The notes: generated by a model not told the origin, from the sequence alone. Counted from the stretch's first letter, positions 28,971 to 37,287 are shown. The stretch: DNA of 64,000 bases from Corallococcus silvisoli (GCF_009909145.1 NZ_JAAAPJ010000010.1:186001-250000); one strand, 5' to 3'. Translations and numbers: made by a program.

Positions 28971-29887
28971 GCTCCCGTGCCTCCCGTCACCAACGCATCC
29001 AGGTGCCCCATCACCGTCTCCACCGCGTCCCGTCCGAACCGCGGCACGAACAGCCGGGGCACCGTGTACACCGGCGCGTGGAGGTTGCGCTCCAGCTTCG
29101 TGCCCGCGAGCACCGCCTGCGAGGCCCGGTCGTGGTGCGCCTGGGCCACGCGGAGCAGCTCCGGGTGGTCCACGAGCGCCTCCAGGTCCGCTTCCGTGAA
29201 GCGGGCCGGGAAGGCCTGGTTGAGCACCGCCGCGTGCGTGCGGATGTGCACCCGGTCCCGCAGCGCGCCGTGCAGCTCCAGCGCCTCGTTGACCGGCATC
29301 TCCTCCGGCAGCGCCACCAGCACCGCGGCGGTGACGGCGGGGTCCACCAGCAGGTCGCGCATCTTCAGCGCTTCGCGCGTCATGGGGCCCGGGGGCACCG
29401 TCTGCAGGAGCACCTGCGGCACGCTCAGGAAGGAGATGGCGTGGCCGGTGGCGGGCGCGTCCAGCACCAGCGTCTCGTACTTCCAGCGGCCGTCCGGCAG
29501 CTTCTCCTGCAGGTGGAAGAGGATCTTCCCCAGCAGCACCAGCTCCTGGAGCGACGGGATGAAGCGCAGGAAGTAGCGCACCAGCCGGTTCTCGAAGACC
29601 GTCTTGTAGAGGGTCTCGAAGCGCAGGACCATCAGGCCGTACTCGCGCATGGACTCCTGGGGGCGCACGTCCACCGCCCAGAGGTTCTCCTCCAGGCGCT
29701 TCACCTCGGGGCCCGCTTCGGGCAGCTCCAGGAAGCGGCTGACGCGCTCCTGGGTGTTCACTTCACACACCAGGGTGCGGCGTCCGGCGCGCACCGAGGC
29801 CAGGGCCAGGGCGGCGGCGACCGTTGACTTCCCCACGCCCCCCTTGCCGGAGACGATCCACAGGCGTTTGTCGAGCAGTCCGGCCAT
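28967..29887 (-). CDS. ArsA/GET3-family ATPase, first of a coupled pair
   Basis: A 306-residue paralogue of the following gene, with the full deviant Walker A GKGGVGKST near residue 14. It also has CEVNTQERVSRFLEL in the position of the DPA switch and VLDAPATGHAISFLSVPQ as switch II. The DxxAT/GH pattern is shared between the two proteins and distinguishes them from MinD and ParA. The gene starts an apparent two-gene operon, and the 187 bp upstream separate it from the divergent phasin-like gene. The protein is likely the catalytically standard partner of the pair. Confidence 0.9.
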   Translation of the reverse strand: MAGLLDKRLWIVSGKGGVGKSTVAAALALASVRAGRRTLVCEVNTQERVSRFLELPEAGPEVKRLEENLWAVDVRPQESMREYGLMVLRFETLYKTVFENRLVRYFLRFIPSLQELVLLGKILFHLQEKLPDGRWKYETLVLDAPATGHAISFLSVPQVLLQTVPPGPMTREALKMRDLLVDPAVTAAVLVALPEEMPVNEALELHGALRDRVHIRTHAAVLNQAFPARFTEADLEALVDHPELLRVAQAHHDRASQAVLAGTKLERNLHAPVYTVPRLFVPRFGRDAVETVMGHLDALVTGGTGA

Positions 29888-29968
29888 AAGAGGGCGCGCG
29901 AACCGTAGGGATGGCCCCCTGGAGAGTCAACGAGAGTCCACGACGTGAAACTCCCAGTGTTGCCCTGC

Positions 29969-29974
29969 TTGACA
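29969..29974 (+). promoter_or_regulatory. Possible -35 box upstream of the phasin-like gene
   Basis: A consensus TTGACA lies in the 187-bp divergent region, 101 bp before the phasin-like start. The hexamers 17-18 bp downstream (CCAGAG, CAGAGT) are poor -10 matches, so this is only a candidate. Confidence 0.25.
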
Positions 29975-30074
29975 CGCCGCGTCGCCCCCTCCCAGAGTGC
30001 GGCGTCTTTTTCCTGACGTCCCGCCTGCCCCGACGGACATGTCCGTCGTCCGCGGGCCTGAACGGTTCCCAGCC

Positions 30075-30383
30075 ATGCTCAAGAACAACCCGGTGATGAA
30101 GAAGCTCGTGGAGTCGGGCGAGGAGCGCGTGGGCAAGCTCGCGCAGCAGCTGCTCTCCAATGAGAAGTTCGTGGCGGCGGTGCAGTCGCTGGTGTCGCGC
30201 TCGCTCGCGGCGAAGGGGACGCTGGACAGCGCGCTGCGCACGGCGCTGTCGGCCATGAACCTGCCGTCCACCGCGGACCTGGAGCAGCTGCGCTCGAAGG
30301 TGGAGGACCTGGAGCGGCTGCTCGCCTCCGTCGAGGGCAAGGTGGACACGCTCGTGTCGAACGCGTCCTCGAAGAAGAAGTAG
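30075..30383 (+). CDS. Phasin-like small protein
   Basis: A 102-residue protein from ATG 30075; an in-frame ATG at 30039 is an alternative. It begins MLKNNPVMKKLVESGEERVG. It is almost wholly helical, with heptad spacing in LEQLRSKVEDLERLLASVEG, and ends in SSKKK. Size and composition fit PhaF/phasin-type granule-associated or polyhydroxyalkanoate-regulator-like proteins. Support comes from a PhaR-type regulator 0.9 kb away. No PHA synthase lies in the window, so a granule role is inference. The orphan parA follows 19 bp later and is probably cotranscribed. Confidence 0.7.
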   Translation: MLKNNPVMKKLVESGEERVGKLAQQLLSNEKFVAAVQSLVSRSLAAKGTLDSALRTALSAMNLPSTADLEQLRSKVEDLERLLASVEGKVDTLVSNASSKKK

Positions 30384-30402
30384 CGCCGGCGCTTCCAGGG
30401 CC

Positions 30403-31209
30403 ATGCGGCGCATCGCGTTCATCAACGAGAAGGGCGGCACCTGCAAGACGACGCTCGCGGTGAACACCGCCGCGTGGCTCGCGCGGGAGAAGCGCCGCCG
30501 CGTGCTGCTGATGGACCTGGACACGCAGGGCCACGCGGGCAAGTCCCTGGGGTTGGACGTGCGCACGCTGCCCGCGAACGTCTTCCACCTGCTCACCGAC
30601 CCGGGCGTGTCGCTGGCCTCCGTGGCGCGGCCCACGGGCGTGCCCGGGCTGGACGTGGTGCCGTCGTACAAGGAGATGGCGGACTTCCCGGTGATGGTGG
30701 CGCAGGACCCCCGGCGCGCGCACCGGCTGGCGGACCGGATGGGGGAGGCGGAGGCCGCGGGCTACGACGTGGTGCTGTTCGACGCGCCTCCGTCCATGGG
30801 GCTCACCACGCGCAACATCCTGGTGGCGGCCACGGAGGTGGTGGTGCCGGTGGCGCTCACGTACCTGGCGCTGGACGGGTGCGCGGAGCTGGCGGAGACG
30901 GTGCGCCAGGTGGGCGAGGCCGAGGGCCGGCCGGACCTGCGCGTCAACAAGGTGGTGCCGACGCTGTACCGCAAGACGGCGCTGGCGACGGCCATCCTGG
31001 AGCGCCTGCGGACGTACTTCCCCGACGCGCTCGCCGCCACGCCGCTGGGCTACAGCGTCAAGGTGGACGAGGCGCAGAGCCACGGGAAGACCATCTGGGA
31101 GTACGCGCCCCAGAGCCCGGGGGCGCGGATGCTCGCGGCCATCGCGGCGGAGATCCACGGAGGGCCCGCTCCGGCGAAGCGGAAGCGGACTCCTCCGAAG
31201 GTGGCCTGA
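30403..31209 (+). CDS. Orphan ParA-family ATPase
   Basis: A 268-residue Walker-type positioning ATPase. The deviant Walker A is NEKGGTCKTT, with signature lysine K10 and P-loop lysine K15. MDLDTQGHAGKSLGL is the switch I region and VVLFDAPPSMGLTTRN is Walker B/switch II. The Lys/Arg/Pro-rich tail KRKRTPPKVA could contact DNA. There is no parB or parS next to it, so this is not the chromosome segregation pair. Orphan ParAs position other cargo such as chemoreceptor clusters, carboxysomes or PHA granules (PhaM/PhaF systems). Here the flanking phasin-like and phaR genes suggest granule partitioning, which is a hypothesis. Confidence 0.9.
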   Translation: MRRIAFINEKGGTCKTTLAVNTAAWLAREKRRRVLLMDLDTQGHAGKSLGLDVRTLPANVFHLLTDPGVSLASVARPTGVPGLDVVPSYKEMADFPVMVAQDPRRAHRLADRMGEAEAAGYDVVLFDAPPSMGLTTRNILVAATEVVVPVALTYLALDGCAELAETVRQVGEAEGRPDLRVNKVVPTLYRKTALATAILERLRTYFPDALAATPLGYSVKVDEAQSHGKTIWEYAPQSPGARMLAAIAAEIHGGPAPAKRKRTPPKVA

Positions 31210-31212
31210 GGC

Positions 31213-31235
31213 GGCGCCCGTTGCTCGTGGGCGCC
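31213..31235. terminator. Hairpin between convergent parA-like and phaR-like genes
   Basis: GGCGCCC, a 9-nt loop, then GGGCGCC: a perfect 7-bp stem 3 bp after the ParA stop, in the 45-bp gap before the phaR-like stop. It is a likely bidirectional terminator judged by position. Confidence 0.5.
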
Positions 31236-31254
31236 CCGACCCCAGGGCCGGGCG

Positions 31255-31926
31255 CTAGGAGGCGCCCGGGTCCTTCTTGTCGCCCTTCTCCGCGGCGTCG
31301 AGCTTCTTCTCCAGCTCTTCCAACCGCTGCGTGAGCGCCTGCATGTCGCGGCCCAGGGCGGGGAGGTTACCGGTGAGGTTCTCCACGACCTGCTTCACGC
31401 GCTCGTCGATGCGGCGCTGGAAGTCCTCGAAGGCGCGCTGGCTGGCCTTGAGCAGCTCCGCCGGGTTGAGGCTCGCGGCGCCCGCTTCCGTCTGGGCGGC
31501 GGGCGTGGCGGCGGCGTCCGGAGCGGACTCCTGCGGGCTGCCGTCCTCGCGGCGCAGCAGCTTGTCCAGCCGCTGCTCGGCCTCCTCGCGGATGGAGGCC
31601 ACTCGCGGAGTGACCTCCTTCTGGATGAACCCGGAGATGGACTCGCCGGGGTGGCGGATGATCTCCCGCAGCACCGACAGCGGCATCTGGTTCTTCTTCT
31701 TCTCCTCCTCGAAGATGATCTGCGCGAGGGTGACGGAGGTCAGGTCTTCCTTCGTGCGGTTGTCGACAATCCGCACCTCGGTGCCCTCCTTGATCATCGC
31801 GGCGATTTCATCGAGCGTGACGTACCGGCTCTCCACGGTGTCGTAGAGCTTCCGGTTCGTGTAGCGCTTGATGATCTTAGGCTCCTTGCTGCTGCTAGGA
31901 GCATTTGCTTGCTCGGCCTCGCTCAT
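31255..31926 (-). CDS. phaR: PHA/PHB accumulation regulator, PhaR DNA-binding domain
   Basis: A 223-residue protein. The N-terminal PhaR DNA-binding domain is clear: KIIKRYTNRKLYDTVESRYV followed by TLDEIAAMIKEGTEVRIVD and LTSVTLAQIIFEEEKK. A middle Ala/Pro-rich linker and a C-terminal coiled coil (LTQRLEELEKKLDAAEKG) complete it. PhaR proteins repress phasin and PHA genes and bind the polymer. In bacteria without PHA they control other carbon-storage traits, so the actual regulon here is open. ATG 31926 is preferred over an upstream start at 32007 because GGAG lies upstream and the extra residues are unlike the family. It is divergent from the zinc-ribbon gene across 168 bp. Confidence 0.9.
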   Translation of the reverse strand: MSEAEQANAPSSSKEPKIIKRYTNRKLYDTVESRYVTLDEIAAMIKEGTEVRIVDNRTKEDLTSVTLAQIIFEEEKKKNQMPLSVLREIIRHPGESISGFIQKEVTPRVASIREEAEQRLDKLLRREDGSPQESAPDAAATPAAQTEAGAASLNPAELLKASQRAFEDFQRRIDERVKQVVENLTGNLPALGRDMQALTQRLEELEKKLDAAEKGDKKDPGAS

Positions 31927-32094
31927 GTCTGTCGTCTCCGACCCCGGCTGCGCCTTGGCATTTACTCGTTTACTACCTGATTTCCAAAGGGGCGAACCTC
32001 GTATCAAAGGGGTTGGAAGCGAGCAAGTTGCCCGGGTCCGACTCGCCGTGTCCGGCAGGTGGGCTTATGCTTCGAGTCCCCCCGGCCCGACCCC
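31927..32094. promoter_or_regulatory. AT-richer divergent region, phaR-like / zinc-ribbon genes
   Basis: A 168-bp spacer that is markedly more AT-rich than its surroundings at 31956-31990. On the minus strand TTGGAA and TAAATG are 17 bp apart and could be a -35/-10 pair for the phaR-like gene. On the plus strand no good pair was found for the zinc-ribbon gene. Confidence 0.3.
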
Positions 32095-34524
32095 ATGATC
32101 GTCCAGTGCGAACAGTGCCAGACGCGGTTCAAGATCCCCGACGAGAAGGTGACGGAAAAAGGGGTCAAGGTCCGCTGCACCAAATGTCAGAACACCTTTC
32201 GGGTGGCGCGTGAGCCCACGCCTGCCCTGAGCGCCCCCCCGCCTGCCCCCTCCCCGGGTGGGCAGGCGGACCCGTTCCAGGCATTCGGTGACGCGCCGGA
32301 GCCTACCGGCGAAGTCACCCGCCCGGGCGCGGCCTACTACGCGCCGGGCGCACCCGGGGTGAAGTCCCTGGTCCATGCCTGGGGTGATGTGGAGGTGGAC
32401 ATCGACGTGGACCTCCCGCAAGCGACTCCCGGACGTGCCCCTGCCACGCCGGGCGCGGGGGGGCCGATGACGCCGTTCGATCCGCCCGTGCCGCTCCCGG
32501 GCGTCGCGTCCCGGAGGCAGGCGGCGCCGGTGCCCTCGCCGGGGCGCCTGGAGGGGCTGGACGCGGAGGATCCGTTCGCGGACTTCATGTTCGATGCGCC
32601 TTCGCCCGCTGCTCCCGCGGCGGCCCCTCGGCCCGTAGCCCCGGCGGGTGCGCCCCGACCGGCGCCTCCGGGGGCCTTCGCGCCGCCCACCGCCCGTGCC
32701 GCTCCTCCCGGGGCGTTCGCGGCGGGGCCGCCTGGCGCGTCCCGCCCTGGCCCCATGGCTCCCGTTCCCACGGCTCCACCGGGGGCGCTCGGGGGCGCTC
32801 CGGGCGCCTTCGCGGGTGACGCCTCGGCGCTGTCTGACTTCGGGGACTTCGCGGACGGCGCTTCATCGCTCGGGGCGCCTGGGAGCTACACGGGCGACGC
32901 TTCCGCGCTGTCCGACTTCGGGGACTTCGCGGACGACACTTCGTCCCCGTCCGGGGCAGGGGCGTACTCGGCGGGGGCTTCGTCCCCGTCCGGGGCTGGG
33001 CCCTACTTGGCGGGTGCTTCGGCACCGTCCGGGGCAGGGCCCTACTCGGCGGGTGCTTCGTCGCCGCCGGGTCCCGCGACCATGGGGCGCACTTCGTCGC
33101 ATGCCGGACAGGGCGCACGCCCAGGCGGCGCTGGGGCGCCTTCGGGAGCGGGGAGCCCTTCGTCTCCGACAGCACCTGGTGGCGTCCGCGCCGGGGCCTC
33201 GGTCCCTCCAGGAGTCGCCTCCTCGCCAAGGGCTCCGGCACCCCCGGTGGCTGCCCCCGCGCCGAAGGCTCCGGCGCCTCCACGGGCTGCTCCGCCCGGA
33301 GCCGTGGCTCCTGCCGCGGCAGCGACCCGCGCTCCGGCGCCGGGCGCCTTCGCGGGAGGGCCCACCGGACCGTCACGTGCTGGAGGCGCGGCTGTGTCTC
33401 CGGGCCCTTCCGCGGCCGTCGCGACGGACGCCGCGCCGGATCCGCTCTTCGACTTCTCCTTGGATGCCCCTCCGGCTCCGGATGCGGCGTCCCTGCGCCA
33501 CGCCGCGAATGCCGCCGCCGCGCCCGCGCCGAGCGGGGCCGCGGCGGTCGGGCCGATGACGCCCGCCCCCAGCTTCGAAAGCGAGGATCCGTTCGCCTCC
33601 ATCGACATGGTCGCGCAGGCCCCGAACCTGTCCGCCGCGCATGACGACCCCGGGGCCTCCCCGGAGCCGATGGGGGACCTGTTCGACTTCTCCGGCGCGG
33701 GGGCTTCAGGAGAGGAAGGCCTGGCCGCCTCCGACACCGGTCGCGCCGACCTGCTGGGCGACGTGCCTTCGGGTGCGGACGAGCCCGGCGGCATCTCGCT
33801 GCTGGGCGACGTGCCGGCATACGACGACGGCGACCCGTTCAAGATCACCACGCCCCGCCGCGAGGTGGTGGACCTGGCCAACATGCGCGGGGGGCCCGCC
33901 GTCACGGTGAACAAGCCGTCCGCCCGGATGGAGGACGTGGGCATGCCCCAGCGCCGGCTGCCCGGCCGCGCGCGGAAGCTCACGGGCTTCGTCGTCAACC
34001 TCACCGTCGCCACCGCGCTGGTCGTGGCCCTGGGCGCCTTGGGCACCGTCTACCTTCGCGACGGCAGGGTGGACCCCACCACGCTGTCCCCGGACCGGCT
34101 GCGCACGCTGGTGCTCCCGCCGTCCCGCCCGTTCATCGCCAGCGACGTGTCCAACGGCCTGTACGAGACGCGCGACGGCCGCATGCTCTTCATCGTGCGC
34201 GGGGAGGCGGAGAACCGCACCGGTGCCGCCGCCGCCGTGCGCGTGCGCGCCGCCCTGTTCGACGGAGATCAGCGGGTGCGTTCCTCGGAAGGGCTCGCGG
34301 GCGCGCTGGCCACGCCGGAGGACCTGCACGCCGTCACCACCCGCGAGGACGCCACCGCGCTCCGCCAGCGCATGGACGCGGCCGCCCTCCCGGTGCCCCC
34401 GGGGGGCAAGGTGCCCTTCCTCGTGGTGTTCCAGGAGTTCCCCGCGGACCTCAGCGGCTTCCGGTTGGAGGTGACGCTGGAGCCCGCACCCTCCGAACCC
34501 ACGGCGGACCGCACGGGAGGCTGA
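32095..34524 (+). CDS. Zinc-ribbon (MJ0042) / DUF3426 membrane protein with long disordered linker
   Basis: An 809-residue protein with three parts. The N-terminal MJ0042-type zinc ribbon has cysteines C5, C8, C28 and C31 (QCEQCQTRFKIP, RCTKCQNTFRV). A linker of about 580 residues, dominated by Ala, Pro, Gly and Ser, contains repeated acidic-aromatic motifs: SDFGDFAD twice, DPFADFMFD, DPLFDFSLD, EDPFASID and GDLFDFSG. A single membrane helix lies at about 631-655 (FVVNLTVATALVVALGALG), followed by a DUF3426-like domain (RGEAENRTGAAAAVRVRAAL, PVPPGGKVPFLVVF). The zinc ribbon would be cytoplasmic and DUF3426 periplasmic. ATG 32095 places the ribbon at the very N-terminus. The next gene starts 6 bp after the stop. 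The function is unknown. Confidence 0.85.
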   Translation: MIVQCEQCQTRFKIPDEKVTEKGVKVRCTKCQNTFRVAREPTPALSAPPPAPSPGGQADPFQAFGDAPEPTGEVTRPGAAYYAPGAPGVKSLVHAWGDVEVDIDVDLPQATPGRAPATPGAGGPMTPFDPPVPLPGVASRRQAAPVPSPGRLEGLDAEDPFADFMFDAPSPAAPAAAPRPVAPAGAPRPAPPGAFAPPTARAAPPGAFAAGPPGASRPGPMAPVPTAPPGALGGAPGAFAGDASALSDFGDFADGASSLGAPGSYTGDASALSDFGDFADDTSSPSGAGAYSAGASSPSGAGPYLAGASAPSGAGPYSAGASSPPGPATMGRTSSHAGQGARPGGAGAPSGAGSPSSPTAPGGVRAGASVPPGVASSPRAPAPPVAAPAPKAPAPPRAAPPGAVAPAAAATRAPAPGAFAGGPTGPSRAGGAAVSPGPSAAVATDAAPDPLFDFSLDAPPAPDAASLRHAANAAAAPAPSGAAAVGPMTPAPSFESEDPFASIDMVAQAPNLSAAHDDPGASPEPMGDLFDFSGAGASGEEGLAASDTGRADLLGDVPSGADEPGGISLLGDVPAYDDGDPFKITTPRREVVDLANMRGGPAVTVNKPSARMEDVGMPQRRLPGRARKLTGFVVNLTVATALVVALGALGTVYLRDGRVDPTTLSPDRLRTLVLPPSRPFIASDVSNGLYETRDGRMLFIVRGEAENRTGAAAAVRVRAALFDGDQRVRSSEGLAGALATPEDLHAVTTREDATALRQRMDAAALPVPPGGKVPFLVVFQEFPADLSGFRLEVTLEPAPSEPTADRTGG
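32810..33070 (+). repeat. Tandem coding repeats in the zinc-ribbon protein linker
   Basis: Two near-identical units encode GDASALSDFGDFADG/D (32817-32865 and 32892-32940). They are followed by four shorter units of the type SAGASSPSGAGPY. The repeats stay in frame and expand the disordered linker. Confidence 0.7.
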
Positions 34525-34530
34525 GCCCAC

Positions 34531-35322
34531 ATGTCCACCCTGGAGGAGGCCCGCGCGCTCGCGCGCAACCTGCACGCCCTGGGCGGAGGCGCCACGGTGC
34601 GCCGCAAGGCCGCCGCGCGCGAAATGGCCCGGCGTGAGCCGTTCGACACGAACGAGCTCATCGGCCACCTGCTGTCCCTGTCCCGCGCCGGGCAGGCCCC
34701 CGCCACCTGCGTGCTGTCGGACTTCCTGGCCGCGTTGGATCAAGAGGCCGAGCACATCCCCCACGTGGAGGCGCTCCGGCGCATGGCCCACGTGCAGTCC
34801 CTGGAGGCGGTGGCGGACCTCTTCGCCCGAGGCCCCGCGCGCAAGGAGCTGGACGCGGACGCGGCGGCCCGCGCGGACGCCCTCGCGGCGCACCAGTCCC
34901 TGGGGCACCTGAAGCAGCAGGCCCGCCTGACGCGCGACCCGGACGTGCTGTCGCGCCTGGCCACCGTCAGCAACCCGGCCGTGCTGCGCAACGTGCTCAT
35001 CAACCCGCGCCTCACGGAGGACCTGGTGGTGCGCATCGCCGCGCGCAGGCCCGCCCGTCCGGAGCCGCTCGTCGAGATCTGGAAGTCACCGCGCTGGTCC
35101 GTGCGGCACAAGGTGCGCCGCGCGCTCGCCTTCAACCCGTACCTGCCACCCGAAGTGGGCGCGAAGCTGGTGCCGCTGCTCAACTCCGCGGACCTGCGCG
35201 AGCTGGTGGACGACGCCGGACTGCTCCCCGCCCTGCGTCAGCAGGCCGCGCGCCTGCTCCTGGCGCCAGCGCCCGGCAGCCCGCCCGGTCCACTGGTGCT
35301 CCCGGGCGGCGAGGAGTTCTAG
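34531..35322 (+). CDS. HEAT-like helical repeat protein, function unknown
   Basis: A 263-residue, almost entirely helical protein starting 6 bp after the zinc-ribbon gene, so probably in its operon. Its middle contains short repeated units in which a residue run ending in N-P-A/R-L recurs (ATVSNPAVLRNVLINPRLTE, ALAFNPYLPPEVGAKLVPLL), as in variant HEAT or leucine-rich variant repeats. The ending GSPPGPLVLPGGEEF is disordered. No catalytic motif or signal peptide is visible. Its stop codon overlaps that of tatA through a shared CTAG. Confidence 0.75.
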   Translation: MSTLEEARALARNLHALGGGATVRRKAAAREMARREPFDTNELIGHLLSLSRAGQAPATCVLSDFLAALDQEAEHIPHVEALRRMAHVQSLEAVADLFARGPARKELDADAAARADALAAHQSLGHLKQQARLTRDPDVLSRLATVSNPAVLRNVLINPRLTEDLVVRIAARRPARPEPLVEIWKSPRWSVRHKVRRALAFNPYLPPEVGAKLVPLLNSADLRELVDDAGLLPALRQQAARLLLAPAPGSPPGPLVLPGGEEF

Positions 35323-35543
35323 GCGCGAGGGTCCTTGGGGCCGCCCTCGGTGAAGTCCGCGTCGGTGCTGCCCCGGCGTGAACCGGGCAGGTGCTTCACG
35401 TCCACCAGGTCCTCGCCGCGCGACGCCTTGCGGAAGGAGTAGACGAACTTGCCCACCGCGTTGCCCAGCTGCCCCATCCGGGCGGCCGAGAAGACGACCA
35501 GCAGGACGAAGCCGAGGACGATGAATTCTCCGAGGCCCAGCAT
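35319..35543 (-). CDS. tatA: Twin-arginine translocase TatA/TatE-family subunit
   Basis: A 74-residue protein with the TatA plan. A short hydrophobic helix, FIVLGFVLLVVFSAARMGQL, leads through the family-typical hinge into an amphipathic helix, GNAVGKFVYSFRKASRG, followed by a charged, disordered tail. TatA oligomers form the passage for folded proteins in the Tat pathway. The partner genes tatB and tatC are not in the window. Met 35543 is chosen because it begins the helix directly (MLGLGEF); the frame is open upstream but without similarity. It is divergent from the glycerophosphodiesterase gene across 118 bp. Confidence 0.88.
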   Translation of the reverse strand: MLGLGEFIVLGFVLLVVFSAARMGQLGNAVGKFVYSFRKASRGEDLVDVKHLPGSRRGSTDADFTEGGPKDPRA

Positions 35544-35661
35544 GCTTCGGACACTGCAATAAACCCACCCGCGAGGCAAGCCGTGCCCGCGTCCACCCCT
35601 GGACGCCCGCCCGTCCCCGACACTGCGCCCGGCGCCGGTTCCAGGCGACACTGCGCGTCCC

Positions 35662-36378
35662 ATGCTCCTGCTCGCTCACCGTGGTGCCAGCGCCGACGCC
35701 CCCGAGAACACCCTGGAGGCCTTCACGGAGGCCGTGCGCCAGGGCGCGGACGGCGTGGAGCTGGACGCGATGGTGTGCGGCTCCGGCGAGGTGGTGGTGT
35801 GCCACGACGAGCGCCTGGACCGGCTCGCCGGGCAGCCGTGGGAGGTGCGTACGACGCCCTGGTGGAAGCTCTCCCGCGCGGACGTGGGCACGTCCCTGGG
35901 CTTCGCCCCCGCGCGCATCCCGCTCCTGGAGGACGTGCTGGACGCGCTGCCGGAGCACTTCCTCGTCAACATCGAGCTGAAGTGCGACCGGTTCGATGAC
36001 GGCGGTCTGGCCGCGGCCGTGGCCCGGCTGGTGCGCGACCGGGACCTCGCGAGCCGCGTGGTGGTGTCCAGCTTCAACCCGCTGTGCCTCTTCCGGCTGG
36101 CGGCGGCGGACCCCTCGCTGCGCCGGGGCTTCCTCATCGACCCGGATCGCCCCTGGGTGCTCCAGGCGTACGGGCTCAGCCCGCTGGTGTCGTCGCACTC
36201 GGTGCACCCCTTCCACGAGGCGTGCACGCCGGAGCGGGTGGCCGCGTGGAAGGACGCCGGGCTGCGCGTGGCGGCATGGACGGTGGACGACCCCCAGCGC
36301 GCCAGGACGCTGCGCGAGATGGGCGTCTCCTACCTCATCACCAACCGCCCGGGCCGCGTGCGCGAGGCCCTGCGGTAG
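35662..36378 (+). CDS. Glycerophosphodiester phosphodiesterase
   Basis: A 238-residue TIM-barrel hydrolase that releases glycerol-3-phosphate from glycerophosphodiesters. Catalytic motifs are all at their normal places: AHRG (H6, R7), ENT (E15-T17), GVELDAMV (metal ligands E33 and D35), CHDERLDRL (H48, catalytic) and NIELK in mid-barrel. The C-terminal strand pair AAWTVDD and YLITNRPGRV is also typical. No signal peptide is visible, so it is a cytoplasmic UgpQ-type enzyme. It converges on the next gene with stops that abut directly (TAGCTA). Confidence 0.93.
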   Translation: MLLLAHRGASADAPENTLEAFTEAVRQGADGVELDAMVCGSGEVVVCHDERLDRLAGQPWEVRTTPWWKLSRADVGTSLGFAPARIPLLEDVLDALPEHFLVNIELKCDRFDDGGLAAAVARLVRDRDLASRVVVSSFNPLCLFRLAAADPSLRRGFLIDPDRPWVLQAYGLSPLVSSHSVHPFHEACTPERVAAWKDAGLRVAAWTVDDPQRARTLREMGVSYLITNRPGRVREALR

Positions 36379-37287
36379 CTAGAAGTCCAGGCCCAACGTC
36401 GTGTTGAAGGCGAAGACGGAGGGCAGGTCGCGGCTGGTCGCACCGGTCTGGTCGAAGCTGCCCAGGCTGGTGATGGAGACCTCCGCGCCCAGTTGGAGCG
36501 CGCCGCCAATGAAGCGCGCGCCCGCGTAGAAGCGCGGGGTGAGGTTGTCGCCCGCGGACACCCGCGTGTACGAGGCGGTGTTGATCAGCGCGTCGCGCGA
36601 GTCGTTGCCCTGCGTGTCCGCCACGGTGCGGGTGGGGTCGAAGTCCAGCGTGCGCGTCGTGGCGCTGACGAAGTTGAGGTCCAGGCCGCCGTAGGGCGTC
36701 AGCGTCACCATGCCGCCCAGGGGGAACTGCTTGCCCACGCCGATGTCCAGGCCCGTGGTGGTGAGGTCCAGGTCGTGCGCGCCGAACAGCTTGGTCACGT
36801 GCAGGCGCAGGCCCACGTCCGGCAGGTAGGTGAAGCCCTCGTTGACGGCCCACTTCAGCTCGCCGGTGGCCGTCACCATGCTGCTCTTCTCCACCCAGCC
36901 CACGCGCCCGCCCAGCTCCAGCGAGAAGGGCAGGCCCTTGCGCACGTGGAGGGAGGGCACCAGCACGGAGCCCGGCTGCGCCCGCTCCGTGGGCAGCGCC
37001 ACGCTGTCCGGGAGGGACACCACGGACAGCTCCGCGTTGAACGCGTAGCCCGAGTGGCCCGTGGTGCGGGGAGGCATCAGGTTCGCGGAGGACATCACCG
37101 CGCCGAACGTGCGCGCGAAGGCGCGGAAGTCCGCGCTGGCCTCCGCGAACTCCGTGCCGGTGATGACCGGGGTCGAGCCCCGGCGGTCGACGCCGAAACG
37201 GGCAATGGACAGGTCGTTGTCGTCCGCGTGGGCCGCGGCCCCGGACAGCGCCGTCGCGAGCACCAGCCACCGACTGAACGTCCGCAT
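36379..37287 (-). CDS. Predicted outer-membrane beta-barrel protein
   Basis: A 302-residue protein with a signal peptide (MRTFSRWLVLATALSGAAAHA). The rest is made of alternating beta strands, for example GYAFNAELSVVSLP, then LELGGRVGWVEK and TLTPYGGLDLNFVS, and it ends with the outer-membrane assembly signal LGLDF. Barrel size and a terminal Phe support an outer-membrane location. I do not recognise a named family. It may be cotranscribed with nothing: 190 bp separate its start from the S41 peptidase stop upstream. Confidence 0.75.
   Translation of the reverse strand: MRTFSRWLVLATALSGAAAHADDNDLSIARFGVDRRGSTPVITGTEFAEASADFRAFARTFGAVMSSANLMPPRTTGHSGYAFNAELSVVSLPDSVALPTERAQPGSVLVPSLHVRKGLPFSLELGGRVGWVEKSSMVTATGELKWAVNEGFTYLPDVGLRLHVTKLFGAHDLDLTTTGLDIGVGKQFPLGGMVTLTPYGGLDLNFVSATTRTLDFDPTRTVADTQGNDSRDALINTASYTRVSAGDNLTPRFYAGARFIGGALQLGAEVSITSLGSFDQTGATSRDLPSVFAFNTTLGLDF

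Noticed and set aside
27858..29887. Arsenite resistance operon
   Set aside because: The two ATPases are ArsA-like, but no arsenite-binding Cys trio, ArsB/Acr3 pump, ArsR or ArsC is visible nearby.
30403..31209. Chromosome partition parA of a parAB-parS locus
   Set aside because: No parB, parS-like palindrome, gidA or gidB is nearby; the context is phasin-like and phaR-like genes.
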